Below are positions 46,934 through 58,557 of a stretch of DNA of 64,000 bases, one piece after another; position 1 is the stretch's first letter; each line of letters starts with the position of its first letter. Made by a program: the position numbers and the translations under genes. The notes below the pieces were generated by a model that made no database searches, was not told the origin of the DNA, and saw nothing but the letters and a program-made list of their open reading frames with translations. Source of the stretch: Boswellia sacra (lineage: Eukaryota > Streptophyta > Magnoliopsida > Sapindales > Burseraceae); the NCBI GenBank assembly GCA_013180625.2, contig SNVD02004786.1, forward strand, positions 144,103-208,102, written 5' to 3'.

Positions 46934-48477
46934 TGACACATCCAAAAAAGGATTATCTCCCAAGTATAGAAGAGTCGAAGTAATAAATCCAGCAAGACCG
47001 TGGTCGATCCACGAGGAAGGAGATTTAGCAGTATAAACTATAAAACGAGAAATATGATATGAATAATTCAAAGAAATGACAAGATAATATTAATAAATAA
47101 AAGTTTAGATGGTAGGTGGTACTACCGATCATTCAAATGTAAAATAAAAACAAAAGGTAGTAAAACCATCCATGAAAATAAAAGAACAAGTTCATAAGCA
47201 ATAAATAAGAATACTTAAAATACAAGTAAGAGGAAGTAAAAGAAATTAACACGATAATAATAAAAGCTAAGGTTAGGGGATCTGCCATTGATATATCAAA
47301 TGAGGATAAACAACCTAATTATAACTCAATTGGAATCCACACATCAAGAAGATTCCAATCGAAAAGTATGTCATTTAAGCCTATTTTAGTTATATGAATT
47401 ATATTTGTTTCATTACCAATATTTATACCACTTCTTGTAAATGGGTTCAAGCATCTAATGTGCTAATCACCATATGTCTACAATAAATCAAGGTTCTTAA
47501 CTAGACTTGCATCGGTAATGAAGAACCATACGACATCTAAAAATGATCTAAGCATTTGATGTGCCAAGGATTATCTACAATAGATCAAGACCTCTACTTT
47601 ACGAGTGGTGTCAAGATTGATTAGAGAAATAAATATAAATCATATAAAATACATAATAAAAGATTATGATTATTAAGCACAAATCAAAAGGTTAGAGGAT
47701 TCTTATTCTTATATCAAAGGTTTCACCACTTCACCTTAGGAAAAGAGAATTTAGCAAGATATTATAAAAGAAAGAAAATAAATTACAAGAAAAAGAAGAT
47801 TTATTAATAACATTAAAAGAACAAAATACAAGAGAGAAAATACAATAATAAGAGATCCCAGTCAAAGCCAAAATACCCTAATGGGTCACAATGCACCTCT
47901 ATTCATATATACATTCGGGGGCAAACTTGTCAAATTATAAAGGGACAATTGTAAAATATCTTGTTGACAATTTGAATCATCATGTGCACTGAATTTGACC
48001 ACCGATTTCGGCATCGAATTATTTAGAATTTTGATCATATATTTGCATGAAACTTGTAGGTATTTCTCTCAGCTTTCTAGAACATCTTGATTCATAAGAT
48101 TTGGATACGTATATCAAGAGATATAGTCAAAATATAGAGGCATGGTCAGGCTGGGCTGAAATTGCAGATGGGTTCACTTCAAGCCCATTTTTGGTCTACT
48201 AAAAACCCGAATTTCATGATGCATGTGAAATACAATCTTGTAAATAATTTAATCAGCTTTCTAACAACTAAGATTTGTACCATTTTGATTTATAAATAGA
48301 AAGTTATGCCCATTTTACCAAACCTACAAAAAAATTGAAATTAAAATGAAGCTAATTCAAAAGATATAAAGACTACAAATATGCTTAAGTTAAGGAATTT
48401 AATGACAGTATTAGTGCGATATGATGAATTAAGCTCTTATTAAATATGTACATTTAAGTATTCATCACACCTCCCAA
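46934..48477 (-). repeat. LTR of a Ty3/gypsy-type retrotransposon
   Basis: 1544 bp. In element orientation it begins TGATGAATACTTAAATGTAC and ends GGATGTGTCA. It is followed to the right (upstream in the element) by a polypurine tract. No second copy exists in the window, so the element is truncated at its other end or was cut by later insertions. Class assignment rests on the 3'-end style (next entry) and is moderate. Confidence 0.68.
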
Positions 48478-49970
48478 TCAGTTTATTGCTAGTCCTTAGC
48501 AATTAAAGCGTTATTATTTAGAAGTGATTTATAGAATTTTACATTCAAGGTGGTTATTATTGCACTCTTCTTGATTCTATCCAAATAAACAAACTCTCAA
48601 CATATTTTTTTTAAAAAAAATACTCATATACCCTTCAGTCAAGATATTAACAAACCTTTTTTTTGTGTGCTAAGTTGACACATGACTATAGGGTTTTTTA
48701 GAAGGAAGCCATATCGGTTCTAATATTTGTTAAGGCTAACATCCTTAGACATGGTATATTCATTCATCATTATTTTTATTTTCATATATATATATTTGTT
48801 GAGACAATGCATCTTTAACCTATGTAGCGAGCCTTAAGCTAATGACTCTCAGACCAGTTGGCCTTAGGATATTAGGTGTTAAGACACCCTGACGAGCTTA
48901 ACGACTCGGGTTGCCGATGCTTTATTTTTGCTTAGAAATGTAATTGTACATTCATAATTCCATATTAACAACCCTATTCGTCCCAACACAATAGAGAAAT
49001 TTTGCTCTATCTACTCTAACTTTATTTCTGATAAGTATAGGAAACTAATCATATTGTGCTATCTTATACACCACACGTTATTTTTATTTTAAAATCAAGA
49101 ATTTCTTATCAATGCCACCGTGTGGATCCCAAAGAACATCACGAGTCCTAGTGAACTCAAAAGTTACTTCACTCATATTCAAATCATTCCCATCAGTATG
49201 TTGAATGCCAATAGGACTATCATAAAATTGATTAATAATGTTTGGTGAAAACCTAATCAATTTACCCTATAATAAACCTTATGATAATAAAAACTCCTAA
49301 GATCATCAATTGATATCAGATATTAGCATCGAATTCTTGATGAGTGATTTAACAGGTGGACTAAGATTGGTTACCGTTCTCATCTAATGCCTTGATTCAA
49401 TTATTTCTCTGAGTTGATACTCTGAAAAGTCATCAAATTTCACTGGTCTTTCCACTCAAACTTCTCACTTAGATGTGTGTTTGTGATGTTTTGTCTTATT
49501 TTCACATTTGAGGAAATTTTTCATTGTCAGGAACAACACGATCTTAAACTTCTTCAAGTACAACATCATCATCTTCACTCATTACTGGATCCACTAGAGT
49601 TGGTAGAGATTCTGGTTCTCTTGATGATGACTACTCTGGTTCTATCAGTGATGATTGGTCTGGTTCGATCTTTAGAGACTGTTCAGGTTCATACTCTTCA
49701 TGTTCATCCTCTTCTTGTTCATCCTTTTTGGGTTGTTCAGATTCGTGCTCTCGAGATTTCTTTGGAGAAACATTATCTTATAGTTATGGTTCTTTTTTTA
49801 CATGTGGTTCTTGTTGCTCTTGTTGACTAGATTTCTCTTCAGTTGAAGAGTCTGAAACCGATGAAGAACAGGTGGTTTCTAGCTTGATTGATAATTCAAG
49901 TTCAGCTTTGCATTTTGATTTTGCATTGGTGATTAGAAGGAAACAATTTTGGCAGTTGTTGTGCTTAAGG
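48478..49970 (-). pseudogene. Polypurine tract and degenerate internal region beside the gypsy-like LTR
   Basis: Directly next to the LTR the minus strand reads CTGATTGGGAGGTG (polypurine tract), preceded by TTGCTAAGGACTAGCAATAA, a word I associate with Athila/Tat-type gypsy 3' ends. Further in, 49095-49270 is open on the minus strand (LIRFSPNIINQFYDSP; EVTFEFTRTRDVLWDPHGG). The FSPxxINxFY pattern recalls post-pol env-like or 'plant transposon' frames. At 49510-49960 an acidic, repetitive frame (KKDEQEEDEHEEYEPEQS; PVMSEDDDVVLEEV) contains three stops. Whether these belong to the gypsy element or to copia element B is undecided. Confidence 0.5.
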
Positions 49971-50846
49971 GTTCATGATGAAATAATGAAAAAAAATACG
50001 CAAAGAGTGATTGATAGATTCAAAAATTCTAATAACTAAGTATGATATAACCAGCACGTAATCCCAACCCAATCCAAGTTTTAAGAATTCAAATTTGAAT
50101 AAAATTGTGTTTCTAAAATAGATTAAATCCATAAAAGAGAAAATCTTTATTTGCACAAATTTTTACCACATTAAATATGGTAATTTCAAATCTTTTTCAT
50201 AAAACTTTTTTGAAAATCTTCATTAATTAAGGCAATTGAAAATCTTATAAAATTAATAGCTTTATATCACTAAAATCTTCCAGCCAGTAGATAACCTCCT
50301 TCTCAAATTAACTTCACTGACTCGGCTCACTTATTGACACATCAGTAGATAAGAAAATCAAGCTAAGTCTGACATTAAGCATTATTCAAAAGTCATATTA
50401 CACATAACTAAAAACATTTAACATTTTCATAACTAAATATCTGAGTTTCATAAAGTCATTTTTAGACCAAACATGTATCAAAGCTGTAAAAACACATAAC
50501 AAAATCAATTTTCATTATTTTAATATTAATCTAGTTAAGTAGTCAACATAAGTATGCTTCTTACACACACAAACATTAAGCTCAACATGAATTATTTCTT
50601 TGTCAAAATAGTAGCTTTTACACAAGAAATGAGGTAGCCCTCTTTCATTAAAGTGGATGACCTCAACATATTTCCAAGATACATTGAAGTTACTCTCTAA
50701 GAATAGCTTGCACACATCATAACTGGTAGTCCCCTTTATTTTTGATATAAATTACGAAAAATTTAAACAAAGAAAGCAGCTTAACCATGATAAAATTGAA
50801 AAATTAACAAATGACGCTATATACGTAACATAACTAAACTCAGATT

Positions 50847-53480
50847 TTATGTAGATGACTGACAAATGCCAACGGCCTTTCTCAGTTTTTCAAATCTCAA
50901 TGCATCAAATGCTTTAGTAAACAAGTAAGCTAGTTGATCCTCTATAGAGATATGTTCAGTGTGGATTGTTTTAGATTCAATAAGCTCTCTCATAAAATGA
51001 TGCCTTATATCAATGTGCTTAGTTCTAGAGTGTTGGACTGAATTTTTTGAGATATTGATCACACTAGTATTATCACAAAATAAAGTTATAGAGTCTTGAT
51101 TAATACCATAATCACTTATCATTTGTTTTATCCAAAGTAATTGAGTGTAGCAACTCCCAGCAACTATATACTTTGCCTTCAGGGTGGATAATGAACTGTT
51201 ATTTTGCTTTTTGTTGTGCCAAGAGACCAAGTTATTGCCAAGGTAAAAGCAACCATCCGAGGTACTTTTACTATCATTAATGTTTCCTACCCAATCCACA
51301 TCACTATAGCTGCAAGACATGCATTTGTATCCTTCGTAAACCATATTCCAAACTCAGATATACCATAAACACACCTGATAATTCTCTTAATAGTTGATAA
51401 ATGTAGTTCATTTTGACATGACTTAAAACAAGTATATAAACTAGCACCAAAAATTATATCTGGTCTGCTTGCAATCAGTATAGGAGACTCCCAACCATGC
51501 TCTTATAAAACTTGAATCAACATCATTTTCTGTATTTTCTCTTGTTAGTTTGATGTTAGTACCCATAGATGTCCTAAATGCCTTGGCTTTATCAAGTTTG
51601 AATTTCTTTACCGAGTTTTTAGCATACTTTGATTGTAAAATAAAAATTCCACTTTCAAGTTGCTTAACTTGTAAAACAAGAAAGAAATTCAACTCTTCTA
51701 CCATGGTCATTGCTAATTCACTCTACATTAGCTCAACAAACTCATTAGCTTTGGCTTTATTAGTATAATCGAAGACAATATCATCAACATTCACTTGAGC
51801 AATAATAAATAACTAGAAGCATGTTTAATAAATAGTATTATGATTGCTCCCTCTTGTGTAGCCTCTTTGCATTAAGAAGCTGATCAATCTCTCATACCAA
51901 GCTTTAAAAGCTTGTTTCAAACCATACAATACTTTATGAAGCTTTTATACAAAATCTGGATGTTTAGGATTAACAAATCCTTTGCGCTGCTCAACATAAG
52001 CCTCTTCATTAAGATTGCCACTCAAGAAGGTTGTCTTAACATCTATTTGAAACAATTTAAAGTCTAAGAAGCATGCAATGCCAAGTAACAATCAAATGGA
52101 TTCAAGTCTAGCAACAGTTTTTGTTTTTTTTTGGGAAAAAAGTTACTATTCACATAAAAGAAAAGGTCTAGCAACAGGTGCAAATGTTTCTTCAAAATCA
52201 TTGTCTTCAATTTCAGAATAACTTTGTGTAACTAACCTAGCTTTGTTTCCAACAACTTGCCCATTTTCATCAGTTTCGTTTCTAAAAATCCATTTAGTTC
52301 CTATAACATTTCATCTTTTGCTCTAGGAACTAACATCCATGCTCTATTTCTCTCAAACTGATTCAATTCTTCTTGCATTGCACTTATCCAGACATCTTCT
52401 TTCGAAGCTTCATTAACATTCTATAGTTCTATTAAAGAGACATAACAAGAATGACTTACCATATTTCTCATCTTGCTTCTTTCTTTCAATGTACTTGCTC
52501 GATTCCTAATTATTGAAGTTGTGGGATATGCCTTCTATAATGAAGAAGGTGGATCTCTTCTAACAATAATATCCCTTATCTAATTTTTGTTCAGATTAAT
52601 ATTATTTGATAGTTTAGTTTTGTCTGAGTTAACTATAGTAGTTGTATCAATTGTAACTGGCTCATCTTTGCTGTCTATAGAAATTGATTTCGAATTTCCT
52701 TCATTATCTTTAAAATTGACTATTTGATCCTCCTATTAATGAATGGAAAATCATCAGTGTAATCAAAAATCACATTTGCAGATTCCATTATGGTTTTAGT
52801 TCACAAGTTATAAACTTTATAAACTTTGCTATTTGTAGAGTATCCTACAAATATCCCTTCATTACTTTCTGCATCGAACTTGCCTAGTTGCTTCCTAACA
52901 CAAAAATATTTGAGATTCGACTTCGTCCTTTCAAAATTTCATAAGGAGTCTGCCTTGTTCTAGGTCTTAGGAACACTCTATTGGATGTATAGCAGGTTGT
53001 GCTAATGGCCTCTGCTGATAGCCTTTTTGTTAGCCTCTTGCTATTCAACATGACCCTTGTAATCTCCTGTAGAGTCATGTTCTTCCTTTCTACTACTCTA
53101 TTTTGTTTAGGTGTTTTGGAGCTGAGAATTCATGGGCTATGCCATGGAACTTGCAAAAATCTGTATAAGAAGTATTTTCAAACTCCTTTCCATGATCGCT
53201 TCTTATTCTCACGATTCTCCCTATGTTTCTATTTTGTTCAGTCTCAAGTTTAATGCATAAGTTCCTAAAAACTTTCAAGGTGTCAGATTTTTCAAGAATG
53301 AAATCAACCCAAGTAAACCTAGAAAAATCATCAACAACAACAAAAATATACCTCTTTCCAATAATGCTTTCGATTTGCAAAGGTCCCACCATATGCAATA
53401 AGTTTAAAATCTCAGAAGTGCGAAGATGTGTGTTTGAACTATATGATCCTCGTATCTGTTTGCCTAATTGACATGGCCTA
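50847..53480 (-). pseudogene. Degenerate copia pol of element B
   Basis: Readable blocks from right to left: integrase (MVGPLQIESIIGKRYIFVVV; RIVRIRSDHGKEFENTSY), with a deletion that removes the first catalytic Asp (element A has HMDLMGP); MTLQEITRVMLNSKRLTKRL; RT pieces, with the active-site box as NVDD (codons 51780-51791); and RNase H (NLVSWHNKKQNNSSLST; LFCDNTSVINIS; TKHIDIRHHFMRELIES), with STLKAKYIV where STAEAEYIA is expected. Many stops and frame changes. At 52122-52160 a foreign-looking T-rich insertion interrupts the RT. Confidence 0.88.
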
Positions 53481-55720
53481 TAAATACCATCTAGTTTGTC
53501 ATCAAGAGTAGGAACACCTTTAACTACAGTAGTCGTAGTTGACGTATATAAGTCTCTATAGTTTATATGTCCTAGCTTTTAATGACATAACTTTAAATTA
53601 AATATCTTAACAAAAAATGCATTAATGTGTATCAATAAATAACAATTGTCATTTGACCGAGTGCCTTCAATGCAATTTCCATTTTTTTCTAAGATCATGC
53701 ACTTGCTTTGACTAAAATTTACCTCAAAATGATCATCATAAATTTAGCTCACACAAATCAGATTAGCTTTCAGCCCTTCAACAAACAACATATTTTTTAA
53801 CTCAGGTAAGCCTTCAGTGCACAACGTACCCTTACTAGCCCTTTGCTTTTAGCTCCATCACCAAAAGTGACTATCCCTTTCTTACAAGATTTGATGTTTT
53901 TCAAGAAGTTCTTACTCCCTATCATGTGTCTTGAACATTCACTATCAAAATACCAAATCATGAGCTGTGGATTTTAGAGTAGTAAATACAACATTACATT
54001 GAAGCACTTGTTTCTTAACCCAAATTGGTCATGTCTTATGTAACTATCTATACTATTTTGATTTTTTATTCAAGAGACTCAACAGTTTAAAAAACTTTGG
54101 TCTAATGAGACCCTTGGCACCACAGAAATAACAAGTATGAACAAATTTGATTACCTTTTTCTGGCTTGACTTAAATTTGACAAAGATTTTTTTACCTTTT
54201 GAGCTTGAATCTGAAGTGTTAGTTGATACGTTAACAAAAATAATTTTGGAAATTGAAGCTACGTTACCTTCATCAAATCCCAAGCCATGCTTATTTGTGC
54301 TTTTTCTCCCAAGACTTAAAACTTGATCCAATCGAGCTGAACCAATTTTAAGTTCATCAATTCTTTTTTGTGCATCAGTAAGTTCATATTTGAGTTTCTC
54401 AATTTCTTCATTTTTTTGGTCCACTTCTCTCTCCAATTGTATTATGCAACCTTCGACATAAGCCTTCTCATAATTTAGAATCTCTTTTTCATTTTTCAGG
54501 ACATTGATCAGCGAACTTTGTACCTTTCATGACCTGTAAAAGTTATTGTAAGCTTTTTGTAATTCCTTATGATAGCTCTCATCATCATAGTCTGACTCGA
54601 TCTGTTCAATTATGCCAAACACAACTAGTTTGACTTTATCAAATGCACTTCCAGTAAATGCCATAAAGTTGCTAGAGTGTTCTTTTTCATCAAAATCTGT
54701 TTTTGAATTGTCTTCACTCTATGTTGCACACATGCGTTTGTCCATCATTCTCTTGTAATTGGGACACTCGGATTGAATGTGTCCAAATCCCTTGGATTCG
54801 AAACATTGTACCTGGCCTTTCTTGTCAAGTTTCTCTTGAATCTTCTTGGTTGGTTCTTTGAGAAATCTCTTTGTGTCAAAGCTCCTTACTTTTTAAGCTT
54901 TCTTAGGATTTTTCTTCTTGAGATTTTTCTTCATGTTTTTGACAAAGTTCTTTATCAAATATGCAATATGCCCATCATCTGAATCTTCATCCTCCTTCTT
55001 CTCTGAAGTAGCAAAAAAAGTGATGGTCTTTTCCTCTTTCCTTGATTTCAACCATTTCTCATATGCTTGAAGAGAACCAAGCAGTTTATCAACTCTCATG
55101 GTCTTCACGTTATGACTTTCTTCAATGGCTGTAACCTTAGGCTGAAATTTATCTAGTAAAGATCTAAGGATCTTTCCCATAATTTTAGCCTCAAAATACT
55201 CATGACCAAGCATGTAAGGAGCATTAGTAATATCCCAAATTCTGGTATGAAAATCACTTATGGATTCATCCTCATGCATAACAAGATTCTCAAATTAGAA
55301 GTCAAAGTGAGTAATATGGAGTCTTTTACCTTCTCTATCCCTTCATGTTTTACCTGGAGAACGTCCCATGCTTGTTTTACAATTGTGCATTTTGAAATCA
55401 ACCCAAACTATTGATTGATAGCACTAAAAAGGCATTGATTCCTTTGGAGTTCTAATCTGAGAGTTTATATTTTACTTCTGACCATTCATTTTCAGGCTTT
55501 TCAACATGTTGCCTAGCTTCATTGGTCTTTGTTGGTGGTGTCTAGCCATGAACAATACTTGTCCAGACTCTATCATCAAGGGATTTCATGAAGATCTTCA
55601 TTTTGACATTCTAATAGGCATAATTTCCATCTTTGAGCAATGGTTGTTGAGTAACTAAACTTCCATTTCGTAGTTCTATACCTACAAAAGAAATATTTGG
55701 TATATGCTAGTATGTTAGTG
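53481..55720 (-). pseudogene. Degenerate gag and protease region of element B
   Basis: Readable pieces: MHEDESISDFHTRIWDITNA near 55270 (as in element A gag); a knuckle remnant GFGHIQSECPNYKRMMDKR near 54770; a charged coiled-coil stretch (EREVDQKNEEIEKLKYEL; RIDELKIGSARLDQVLSLGR) at 54250-54436; and a second knuckle CYFCGAKGLIRPKF, where His and the last Cys are lost. Protease and pre-integrase sequence (53600-54000) is broken by stops. Confidence 0.85.
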
Positions 55721-55725
55721 CACCT

Positions 55726-55737
55726 CCTTTGATACCA
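55726..55737 (-). other. Primer binding site of copia element B
   Basis: The minus strand reads TGGTATCAAAGG, a decayed match to the initiator tRNA-Met primer site seen in element A, one base from the LTR. Confidence 0.8.
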
Positions 55738-56404
55738 ATGGATAGTTTTTGAAGTATTGAGAGTTAATAATAACTTAACTGAAAACAGTAAAGTAAAATA
55801 GAACAAAAGATTTTACGTGGTTCGATAAAAACAAAGCTTACATCCATGAGCAACAAGAGTTGTAATCTATATATTTTATGTGTTTATACTTGACCTAGGA
55901 CTCTTTACAGTGGTAGACACCTGCTCATACACTAAGCTAATCTGTGCAAATTTGATCGCCTTTGATCACAACTATAGTCCTTCACACACTCTTCTGATGT
56001 TGCACTTCACAGTTTTAACTGACGTAACTATACTAGTTTAGTCAGACATAACCAACGAAACTGTTACAGACTTATGTAATCACTCAACTCACTTAATCTT
56101 ACACAACTCTAATAACACTTACAAATCAGATCTGTGCATGTACTCAAAACACATGAGCCATACACAATCTTAACTTAGTCAAGCATACAGCTTTTATAGT
56201 GAATGACAAAGGAAATAACACACTCAAATGATTCTTTCAATTTTGTGCCGCACCCAAGCCTTGACTTCATGTCCCTTATATAAGCTACGTAAATAGCTAT
56301 ATGAAGCATGCAATCATCAAATCTAACATTATCAATTTCCTACAAAATCTAAATAAGATGACTAGATAAGATCACATTGTTGACCCAAGTATGGCAACCC
56401 AAGA

Positions 56405-56423
56405 GGGGGGGGGGGGGGGGGGG
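56405..56423 (+). repeat. 19-base G homopolymer
   Basis: An uninterrupted G run just inside the nested LTR (…CCCAAGAG then G-run then TGAATTGGG). Length may vary or be a sequencing estimate. Confidence 0.85.
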
Positions 56424-56704
56424 TGAATTGGGTTTTTATTTATAAAAATGGATTTAGAAAACTTTTCTTAAAAGATCAAAATTATTTAACTCTTTCTTTG
56501 AAAATAAAGGTGAAGAAGATGAAAATAGAATGCAATCAAGAGAATAGCAATAAAGAACAATCACAAGTGCAAGTAAATATAAAGAGATAGGGATAGAGAG
56601 AGTGCAAACTCAATTTACGTGGTTCGGCAAACCTTGCCTACGTCCACGGGCTCCTAGCTCCACGAGCTAAGCTTTCCACTAAGTTGTAGAAATCTTTACA
56701 ACTT

Positions 56705-56990
56705 GCTTGATGAACAACCTCACCAAGACTTTTTCTTCCAACTCTTGATAACACCACACCAAGAGTTCTTCTTGATGAACAACCTCACCAAGGCAACTTC
56801 CTTCAACTCTTGATAACACCACACCAAGAGTTCTTCTTGATGAACAACCTCACCAAGGCAACTTCCTTCAACTCTTGATAACACCACACCAAGAGTTCTT
56901 CTTGATGAACAACCTCACCAAGGCAACTTCCTTCAACTCTTGATAACACCACACCAAGAGTTCTTCTTGATGAACAAACTCACCAAGGAA
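56705..56990. repeat. 65-bp tandem repeat in the nested LTR
   Basis: The unit begins CTTGATGAACAACCTCACCA, with starts at 56705, 56771, 56836, 56901 and 56966 (last copy partial). Copies 2-4 are virtually identical; the first has a variant TTTTT stretch. Each unit carries the inverted pair ACTCTTG and CAAGAGT. Confidence 0.93.
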
Positions 56991-57310
56991 AGAGTTCTCT
57001 CAAGGATAACTTTTATCCTTTACAAGAAGATCTCACTCTCACCACAATACAAGAACAAAGTAAATTTTTACAACAAAAGTACAACTCTCTTCAAAGAGTA
57101 GATAAAGAATATAAAAGCTCTCTAGACTTGATATTTCTCTTATTTTTTTTGCTTGATAGATGCTTCTCTTGCTCTTCTTGTCTTGCTGAAAGCATGGGAG
57201 AAGGGCTCCTTTTATAGGCAAATGAGATGAACTTGAACAAGTGAAGACACCAACTCCAAATTTTCTGCCCACCATAAAAACCGTAATCTTATCTGCCATT
57301 TTTGTCAATG

Positions 57311-58015
57311 TTCCGTTTGAAATTTAAAAATCTGTAAAACATAAAAGATTTGCATGTTTGAATAAGCTTTCCAACGCATCAAGAATCAAGTCATTTGGAT
57401 ATCTGTAGCTCAAGATATAGCCAAAACACTATTCGATGCTCATGTGACTTGATTTTTCTTTCTTGTGTCAGTCCACCAAATTGAATGATAATTCTGTCAG
57501 CCTTCCGTTTGAAATTTGAATTTCTTTAAAACATAAAAGATCTGCATATTTGAATAAGCTTTCCAAAACATTAAGAATCAAAGCATTTGGATATCTCTAT
57601 CTTAAGATATGGCCAAAACACCATTCGGTGCTCATGTGAGTTGATTTTTCTTCTCTGTGTCAGTCCACCGAATTGCATGTCAATTATGTCGGCCTTCTGT
57701 TTGAAATTTGAATTTTTTCAAAACATATAAAATGTTCTTCATTAAGTCATCTTTCCAATGCCATAAGAATCAAGTCATTTTGATTTTTCTAGCTCAAGAT
57801 ATGTCCAAAGGAGTATTCGGTGCTCATGTCAGCTGCTTCCATTTGTCTTTCAACTTGCATGATGATTTGGACAACCTTGCACTTGAAATTTGAATTTCAT
57901 TAAAACATATGAAATGTTATAAATTGAGTAATCTTTCCAAAGGCTCAAGAATCACGTCATTTGGATATTTGTAGAGATATATATGACCAATTGATTGAAC
58001 ATTGCTCATGTGTCA
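57311..58015. repeat. ~190-bp diverged tandem repeat in the nested LTR
   Basis: Four diverged units. The marker TTCCGTTTGAAATTT recurs at 57311, 57503, 57694 (TTCTGTTTGA) and 57877 (TTGCACTTGA), each followed by AAAACAT(A)..., AGCTTTCCAA, AAGAATCA and CATTTGGATAT. Spacing is 192, 191 and 183. Confidence 0.88.
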
Positions 58016-58557
58016 CATTCCTTGAGTCAATCCTTGTTCTTAAACTTTGGTGCCTTTAACATGTAGTCTTCTCCTTAGCTTCAACACTTCATTTTAATAA
58101 GCCTCTTCTTGATTTTAAAATTATTTCAATGATCTTACTCTTGCACATAAATAAACATGTTAGTAAATCTCAATTAATCAATGTGTATTGTTATCATCAA
58201 AATTATCATGTAGCCTTAGGGCTAACACACATAAGATAGGTAAGTGTATCACAATCACTTAGATAATTAACAAACATATTCTAATCAAGTAAGTGATTGC
58301 AATCAATTAAGATAATCAATCAATCAAGATAAATATTTATCAAAAATATCTTAATCATAAATGTGATTCATAATCAAGATAAAACATTGCCAAAAATCAC
58401 TTCAATCAATCAATTAGTTCTTTCCTAAAATAAATCTTTCATAATGCATTAGAAAAAAGAATAACAAACATGTTTATATCACAAGTTGAGAAAACAAATA
58501 TTGATCACATGGATTGCACACGCATGAAATTTGCCACGTGTCACATTGACACTAACA

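Larger units (their letters stand above)
56378..58227 (-). repeat. Solo LTR nested inside the LTR of element B
   Basis: 1850 bp. On the plus strand it starts TGTTGACCC and ends GGGCTAACA (imperfect short inverted ends). It is flanked by a perfect 5-bp duplication, CACAT, at 56373-56377 and 58228-58232. It contains TTTACGTGGTTCGGCAAACC and CCTACGTCCACGG, words shared with the copia LTRs here, which suggests the minus orientation. No internal protein or primer site is present, so it is a solo LTR or a non-autonomous element. Confidence 0.88.
49971..58557 (-). mobile_element. Decayed Ty1/copia retrotransposon B, 3' LTR missing
   Basis: Minus strand, same gene order and clear protein similarity to element A, but far more damaged. 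The 5' LTR (55739-58557, interrupted) and a primer site are present; no matching 3' LTR is found to the left, where a gypsy-like LTR region sits instead. The left boundary is approximate: 50540-50735 is similar to element A 24820-25010. The right end is TGACACTAACA at 58557. Element B is older than or independent of A, judging by its stops and lost catalytic residues. Confidence 0.85.
55739..58557 (-). repeat. 5' LTR of element B, split by a later insertion
   Basis: The halves 55739-56377 and 58233-58557 together make about 964 bp, close to the 904-bp LTR of element A, and share landmarks with it: GATTTTACGTGGTTCG near 55811 and the end TATATCACAAGTTGA...TTGACACTAACA. The interruption is the solo LTR at 56378-58227. 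Confidence 0.87.

Noticed and set aside
49477..49830. Plus-strand 117-codon frame rich in Leu/Val/His
   Set aside because: It is the complement of the acidic, repetitive retroelement frame on the minus strand and has no own motif.
56705..56990. Regular 65-bp repeats that resemble a repeat-spacer array
   Set aside because: The whole unit repeats with no unique spacers, lies in a plant LTR and has no cas genes. It is a tandem repeat, not CRISPR.
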